Shown here: positions 59,706-64,000 of the stretch, piece by piece | How positions within the stretch are numbered: the stretch's first letter is position 1 | Layout: each line of letters opens with the position of its first letter | Source: an uncultured Desulfatiglans sp. | GTDB lineage: Bacteria; Desulfobacterota; DSM-4660; Desulfatiglandales; Desulfatiglandaceae | Length of the DNA stretch: 64,000 nt | Direction of reading: 5' to 3' | Assembly: GCA_900498135.1 (NCBI GenBank) | Contig: LR026961.1 | Span: 1,353,666-1,417,665, forward strand | The notes under the pieces: model-generated | Databases searched by the model: none | What the model was told of the DNA's origin: nothing | The model's input: only the letters and a program-made list of their open reading frames with translations | Translations under genes and position numbers: made by a program

Positions 59706-60485
59706 TTAAACGTTCACCCCCTTTTCTCTGATGATGCGCAGCAGCGTCTCCGCGATGGCTCCGGGATCGCCCTCGATGATTTCGGCCCCTTCGGCTTCGG
59801 GCGGCAGATAAAGCTCTTCGACCTGGGTTTGCGGCAGGAGATCCGCGTCGGAAAGCCCGAGTTCACCCAGTTCGATGACCTTCAGCTCCTTTTTACCGGC
59901 CTTGCGGATGCCCATGATCGAGACGTAGCGGGGTTCATTGATGCCCGTCTGGATCGTAAGAAGGGCCGGGAACCGGATCTGACAGACTGCGTCCATGCCG
60001 CCTTCGAGTTCGAGGTGCAGACGCGCCGTCCCGTTTTCCTTCTCGATGCGGGTCACCACGGCGGCATGGGAGAGCCCCAGCCTTTCAGCCAGCATTACGC
60101 CCACCACCCCGGCGTTGTCGTCATCGGCCTGGACCCCGGTCAGCACGAGGTCATGGGGGATGGTTTTCACCACGGCGGCCAGGATGCCGGACAGCACGAA
60201 TCCGTCCAGCGGCTGGCTGCCCGGATCGACCCGAACAGCTCGGTCCGCGCCCATCGCGAGCGCGCGCCGGAGGATCTCCTCGTCCTCCTCGTCTCCGACC
60301 GTCACGACCGTAACCGACCCGTCGAATGTCTCCTTCAGTTGCACTGCCTCTTCGATGGCATAATTATCCCAGTCATTCAGGATATAGGCCAGGTCGTCCT
60401 TGCGTATGTCCTTTTTCCCAGCGTCGATGACCAGATCCACCTCCTGGGTGAGGGGGACCCTTTTGATGCAGACAACGATATCCAT
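59706..60485 (-). CDS. etfB: Electron transfer flavoprotein beta subunit
   Basis: A 259-residue EtfB with MDIVVCIKRVPLTQEVDLVI, LNDWDNYAIEEAVQLKE, DLVLTGVQADDDNAGVVGVM and SIMGIRKAGKKEL. AGGAGG lies 8 bases before the ATG, within the gap of 12 bases after the oxidoreductase gene. First of the etfB-etfA-acyl-CoA dehydrogenase set. Confidence 0.95.
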   Translation of the reverse strand: MDIVVCIKRVPLTQEVDLVIDAGKKDIRKDDLAYILNDWDNYAIEEAVQLKETFDGSVTVVTVGDEEDEEILRRALAMGADRAVRVDPGSQPLDGFVLSGILAAVVKTIPHDLVLTGVQADDDNAGVVGVMLAERLGLSHAAVVTRIEKENGTARLHLELEGGMDAVCQIRFPALLTIQTGINEPRYVSIMGIRKAGKKELKVIELGELGLSDADLLPQTQVEELYLPPEAEGAEIIEGDPGAIAETLLRIIREKGVNV

Positions 60486-60497
60486 CTGCCAGACCTC

Positions 60498-62540
60498 CTA
60501 AAGGGTTGATAAGGTTAATTCCATGAGATCGATGACCTTCATCTCATTTTCAAGTCCTGCGGTCTTGATGGCGTCTTCGAAATGGATCAAGCAGAAGGGG
60601 CAGGCGGTGACCAGGCAGTCTGCGCCTGCGCTTCTGGCCATCTCGATCCGTTTGGCGGCCATCCGGACCTCTTCCTGTTCGATCTCGTGCCAGAGAATGA
60701 TGTCCCCTCCCCCGCAGCAGAAACTGCGGTCCCTCGAGCGCTCCATTTCCACCAGCCGCATGCCCGGCAGGGACCGCAGAAGGTTACGCGGAGGGTCATA
60801 CAGACCGTTGTGGCGCCCCAGGTAGCAGGGGTCGTGATAGGTGTAGACTCGGGGTTCGACCGGTTTCACGGGCTGCAGGCGTCCGGTGCGAACGAGAGAC
60901 TCGACATAGGCGGAATAGTGCATTACCGGGAAAGACACCGGATAGTCCTTCAGGATGGTGTTGAAGGCATGCGGGTCGGTGGTGATCATGGTCCGAAACG
61001 TCACGCCCTGGAAGGTCTCGACGTTTTCCTCCAGCAGCATTTGAAAAAGGCCCTCTTCGCCCATTCGGCGCACTTGGTGGCCCGAATCCTTCTCACGGCG
61101 CCCGAGCACCCCGAAGGATACCCCTGCCCGATGGAGCCCGGTGGCGATCGCCCGGGCGATTTCTTGAACCCGCGGGTCGTATGACCCGTAGCTGTCCACG
61201 AAATACAGGACATCCACCTCGTCGCCGTCCTTCAGGATCTTCACCGGGATGTCCGCCAGCTCCTGGGTCCACTCCGCCCGCTTGGCGGCCGGCTTCCCGA
61301 AGGGATTGCCGGTCTTTTCGAACTGCATCAGGATCTGATTGAAGGTCTTGGGGGCCAGTCCGGTTTCGACCATATAGCGGCGCATGTCGATCATCTTGTC
61401 GATATATTCGATGAAGACCGGGCATTCTTCTTCGCAGGCCCCGCACGTCGTGCAGGACCAGATCTCGTCGGGTTCGATGATGGTTCCGATGATGGTCCCG
61501 GATTCATCCTCATCTTTGCCGGCTTCGCTGGCCGATCGATTGCCCGGGCCGAAAACCGGATACCGGCTGTAAGCGTAGTCCCGCAGTTTGATGGTGATCA
61601 TCTTGGGGGAGAGCGGCCTTCCGACGGCGTAGGCCGGGCAGTTGTCGGAGCAGCGGCCGCATTCGGTGCACGTGTAGAAATCGAGGACGTGCTTCCAGGT
61701 GAAATCCTCGATTTTACCGGCCCCTGAGCTTTCGAGTTCGTCGATGTCTTCCACGTCCCAGCGGAGGGGTTTGATCGCGCCCTTCTTGAGCTTGCGGAAA
61801 AAGACATTCGGAAGGGCCGTGATGATGTGAAAGTGCTTCGAGAGAGGCAGCAGGTTCAGAAAGCAGAAAAGCGCCAGGATGTGCAGCCAAAAGCTGGACT
61901 GCAAGATGGCCTTGAGGGCCGAGGGGTTTGCTTCCGGCAGAAACACGGCGGCGGTCTGCGCGGCAGGCAGCCAGCCGTGTGCACCGGATTCGATGCGCAG
62001 CAGACTCCCTTCGTAGAGCATATCCGTGACCATCAGGAAAGAGATGAGCCCGAGGACGAGGTAGGCCTCGAACTGATGGCTGCCGGCATAGCGCGCCGGG
62101 CGTGAGATGGCTCGCCGCAGGATGGAAAAGATGCAGGCGGCCAGGACCAGGAGTTCGAACAGGTCTTTCAAGGAGCCGTAAAAGGCGCCGAAAGGTCCTT
62201 TCATCAAGGGATCCAAAAAGGGGATCCCCAGGGCCTGCATCACCAGTTCCAGGGATCGAAGTCCCAGGACCACGAACCCCCAGAAGATCACGATGTGCAG
62301 GATCCCTGCCCAGAGGTAACGAGGCTGCCGCTTCTGAATGATCCCAAAGGTCAAAAGGCCCTTGAGGCGCTCCCCGATGTTCGAGAAACGCGGATCGGCT
62401 TGGGCGCCTTTCAGCAGGACGAGGCGCTTGTAGATCGTATAGCCGAAAAGACCGACGGCGAGAACGACGATGATCCAGCCGAAAACGACGCCCGGTATCC
62501 CCAAGTAATGCGATGCGGCGGGATGAAGGATAGTCGGCAT
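60498..62540 (-). CDS. Membrane Fe-S oxidoreductase linked to EtfAB (ETF:menaquinone oxidoreductase type)
   Basis: A 680-residue protein. The N-terminal part (1 to about 250) has about six membrane segments resembling a NarI/cytochrome b domain. The centre has two [4Fe-4S] motifs (CTECGRCSDNCPAY and CTTCGACEEECPVF), and the C-terminal part has two CCG domains of the HdrB/GlpC type (CYLGRHNGLYDPPRNLL; SFCCGGGD). Proteins with this layout next to etfBA in Desulfobacterota and syntrophs are thought to pass ETF electrons to menaquinone. Here it is first in an operon with etfB, etfA and an acyl-CoA dehydrogenase. Direction of electron flow is inference. Confidence 0.9.
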   Translation of the reverse strand: MPTILHPAASHYLGIPGVVFGWIIVVLAVGLFGYTIYKRLVLLKGAQADPRFSNIGERLKGLLTFGIIQKRQPRYLWAGILHIVIFWGFVVLGLRSLELVMQALGIPFLDPLMKGPFGAFYGSLKDLFELLVLAACIFSILRRAISRPARYAGSHQFEAYLVLGLISFLMVTDMLYEGSLLRIESGAHGWLPAAQTAAVFLPEANPSALKAILQSSFWLHILALFCFLNLLPLSKHFHIITALPNVFFRKLKKGAIKPLRWDVEDIDELESSGAGKIEDFTWKHVLDFYTCTECGRCSDNCPAYAVGRPLSPKMITIKLRDYAYSRYPVFGPGNRSASEAGKDEDESGTIIGTIIEPDEIWSCTTCGACEEECPVFIEYIDKMIDMRRYMVETGLAPKTFNQILMQFEKTGNPFGKPAAKRAEWTQELADIPVKILKDGDEVDVLYFVDSYGSYDPRVQEIARAIATGLHRAGVSFGVLGRREKDSGHQVRRMGEEGLFQMLLEENVETFQGVTFRTMITTDPHAFNTILKDYPVSFPVMHYSAYVESLVRTGRLQPVKPVEPRVYTYHDPCYLGRHNGLYDPPRNLLRSLPGMRLVEMERSRDRSFCCGGGDIILWHEIEQEEVRMAAKRIEMARSAGADCLVTACPFCLIHFEDAIKTAGLENEMKVIDLMELTLSTL

Positions 62541-62672
62541 AAGAGACTCCTAAGGGGTTCGGTTAACGGGTTGACAAACGATCCAGGGTGGGAGGCCTGG
62601 AGACTACGGGACCGAATTCGGTTCATGAAACGCCTTGCCTTTACGGCCTGCCAATATCAAGGACGTTAACTT

Positions 62673-62846
62673 GTTTCCATCCGGAAATGGTCTTCTTGGC
62701 CAATCTCGGCGTCAATCTGCACGTTTGCTTGTGCGGCGACCTGCAGGTCGCCTCCGCGCAAGCACTTGATTTCCTTGATATTGGCCAAAAATCCTCATTT
62801 CCGGATTGGAAACTTTGTCCTCCCGCGAAATCATTTCCGGATGGAC
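62673..62846 (+). repeat. Palindromic dispersed repeat family 1, copy E (best-preserved)
   Basis: Core 62673-62813: GTTTCCATCCGGAAATGGTC at the left, GGCCAATCTCGGCGTCAATC, the central GGCGACCTGCAGGTCGCC, TTGATATTGGCCAAAAATCC and CTCATTTCCGGATTGGAAAC at the right. The extension 62814-62846 (CGCGAAATCATTTCCGGATGG) follows. It lies between the TetR gene and the oxidoreductase gene, both leftward. Confidence 0.9.
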
Positions 62847-62968
62847 ACGAACGTATCTTTGGCGCAAACCAGCCATCCTCCGCAAGAAAGTTTGAAGGTT
62901 CCAAATCGAGTGTCATAGAGATTCTTACCTGAAAAATGCAGAGGTGCGCATGTTCCTGTAACAGAAGC

Positions 62969-63553
62969 TTAACTGGTGAAAATGCCCTTGGTAAAGATTT
63001 CAACGAACATATCGGCAAGCTCGCCCAACCCGATCGATCCGTCGGTATGGTACCATTTGACGGTGTAGTGAACCATGCCGAAGAAAGCGAACGTCGCTAC
63101 CGTATGATTGACAGGCTTCATTTTTCTCTGTTCAGTCAGTTCGCGCAAGATGCCGTAGAAGAGCTGAACGTAGTGCCTTTCCTTTTGAATCTGGATGGCG
63201 CGATGTTCCGGGCTGAGAGAATTGATTTCGTTCAGCAGCAGGATCTCCCGATCCTGGTCTCCAGCGAAATACTGGGTGTAGAACCCCAAGACCTGCTTCA
63301 GTTTTTCTTCAGGGGGCAGATCCGAGTAACAGATTTTTTCGACGGTGGCGAGGGATTCGTCGACGGCACTGTTGATGAGGCGAAAAAGCATGTCTTCCTT
63401 GCTCTTATAGTAATAGTAGAGGGAGGATTGAGTCATGCCGAGCTCGCGGGCGATTTCGCGTATGGAGGTCGAATGGTAGCCCTTACGAGCAAAAAGACGG
63501 GCGATAACCCGATCGAACTCCTTAATTTTTTGAAGATTTTTGGGGCGGGACAT
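62969..63553 (-). CDS. TetR-family regulator, probably of the EtfAB/acyl-CoA dehydrogenase genes
   Basis: A 194-residue TetR protein. The N-terminal helix-turn-helix is clear: FARKGYHSTSIREIARELGM then TQSSLYYYYKSKEDMLFRL. The C-terminal ligand domain resembles those of TetR regulators of fatty-acid or sterol degradation (KstR2-like). AGGAG precedes the ATG. It lies upstream of the oxidoreductase-etfB-etfA-acyl-CoA dehydrogenase operon on the same strand, 430 bases away. An operator-like palindrome sits just upstream of its start, so autoregulation is likely. An acyl-CoA ligand is inferred. Confidence 0.88.
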   Translation of the reverse strand: MSRPKNLQKIKEFDRVIARLFARKGYHSTSIREIARELGMTQSSLYYYYKSKEDMLFRLINSAVDESLATVEKICYSDLPPEEKLKQVLGFYTQYFAGDQDREILLLNEINSLSPEHRAIQIQKERHYVQLFYGILRELTEQRKMKPVNHTVATFAFFGMVHYTVKWYHTDGSIGLGELADMFVEIFTKGIFTS

Positions 63554-63569
63554 GGATGCTCCTGATAAT

Positions 63570-63589
63570 TTTAACGAGTGTTCGTTAAA
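63570..63589. promoter_or_regulatory. TetR operator palindrome
   Basis: Perfect inverted repeat TTTAACGA-GTGT-TCGTTAAA, 17 bases upstream of the TetR start codon. Length, symmetry and location are typical of autoregulatory TetR operators. Confidence 0.7.
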
Positions 63590-63744
63590 TTATTGGCGTG
63601 TAATATTCCATCTGTCAAGAATATTTTTAGGCAGGGCGACGAAAACTTGATTTATTTAGAGATAAAAGGGAGTTAGCCCAAGTTTGCCATTTTTTTAACC
63701 AAAAGCTGATATTTCAACATATTAGCCGATTTTATGGTCACTAC

Positions 63745-64000
63745 TCATTTTACGGTCGCTACTTTTCTCGGCATGGGGACCTCCTTTAGCCCCAGTTGCT
63801 GATAGATTTCCTGATGTTCGGGTTCAGCGCTGCTACAGAGGCGCAGATGCTTGCGCTGAACCGTGTCCTGTTCTTTGACATTGAACTCGATGGTCAGGCG
63901 TTGGTGGGTCGAGAGGATATCTCGGACAGTGAGCCATGAGCGATGGTCGCCACACAGGCGCAGCTTGTGTTCAATGACGTGCAGGATGTGGTAGGCCAGC
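63745..64000 (-). mobile_element. C-terminal end of an IS transposase (IS1634-like), cut by the window edge
   Basis: On the minus strand the frame is open from the window edge to TGA at 63745-63747, 85 codons. It reads LAYHILHVIEHKLRLCGDH, then RSWLTVRDILSTHQRLTIEF and a polar end with MPRKVATVK. This resembles the end of DDE transposases of the IS1634/IS4 group. The rest of the element would lie to the right of the window. Confidence 0.7.

Noticed and set aside
57969..60509. An 846-codon open frame on the plus strand
   Set aside because: It lies opposite the acyl-CoA dehydrogenase, etfA and etfB genes, which have clear family motifs. Long opposite-strand frames are common in GC-rich genes.

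Overview
The window looks like the replication-origin neighbourhood of a strictly anaerobic, fairly GC-rich Gram-negative bacterium, most likely a Desulfobacterota (sulfate-reducer or syntroph type) lineage. This rests on gene content, not on a marker search: a complete-looking acetyl-CoA (Wood-Ljungdahl) CODH/ACS operon, a one-chain pyruvate:ferredoxin oxidoreductase, a two-subunit class I fumarase, FeoAB, an EtfAB/acyl-CoA dehydrogenase cluster with a membrane Fe-S oxidoreductase, and a dnaA-dnaN-gyrB-gyrA block without recF. A ParB site (parS) and parAB lie about 14 kb from this block, which supports an origin-proximal location.

Layout. 1-3262 (+): dihydrouridine synthase (5' end missing), an IspH-UbiA fusion and a family 2 glycosyltransferase, each overlapping the next by 4 bases. 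3380-3977 (-): DUF3842 and a CooT-like nickel protein, overlapping. 4155-8836: plsY, parB, parA, parS, hypE, ddl. 10172-12147: a divergent dnaA paralogue coupled to a small membrane protein, then two small leftward reading frames. 12148-22305 (-): dnaA, dnaN, gyrB, gyrA, gpsA, birA. 22351-34906 (+): cooC, acsD, acsA, acsB, acsC (interrupted), acsE, then mrp, nifX-like, NifU/IscU-like, nifX-like. 34942-41917: a membrane-anchored hypothetical protein, fumarase beta and alpha, surE, PFOR. 42635-47422 (+): glycogen phosphorylase and branching enzyme. 47835-56248: alpha/beta hydrolase, FKBP-type isomerase, greA, bioB, feoB, feoA, a DUF364-type protein, an amidohydrolase and a degenerate inositol-phosphatase-like protein. 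56681-63553 (-): metallo-hydrolase, acyl-CoA dehydrogenase, etfA, etfB, EtfAB-linked oxidoreductase and a TetR regulator with a palindromic operator. 63745-64000 (-): the C-terminus of an IS transposase.

Gene orientation switches at about 22.3 kb: everything from 11.8 to 22.3 kb runs leftward and everything from 22.35 to 34.9 kb rightward. The very AT-rich gap between dnaA and dnaN (20461-20940) is the best origin candidate, although I found no perfect DnaA box there. Physiologically the genes fit an anaerobe that makes or oxidises acetyl-CoA through CODH/ACS, links it to pyruvate through PFOR, stores glycogen, and passes electrons from acyl-CoA oxidation through EtfAB to a membrane oxidoreductase.

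The most unusual items are: (1) two DnaA paralogues 10 kb apart whose ATPase motifs are degraded in different places, one co-encoded with a membrane protein; (2) an acsC gene broken by an in-frame TAG inside a diverged tandem duplication with a 23-bp inverted repeat; (3) a TolA-like Ala/Lys/Glu coiled-coil tail on AcsD; (4) an IspH-UbiA fusion; (5) an intergenic palindromic repeat of about 140-185 bp in at least six recognisable copies, some inside the gyrase and dnaA-dnaN operons, plus a second GC-rich hairpin repeat that shares its end sequences.
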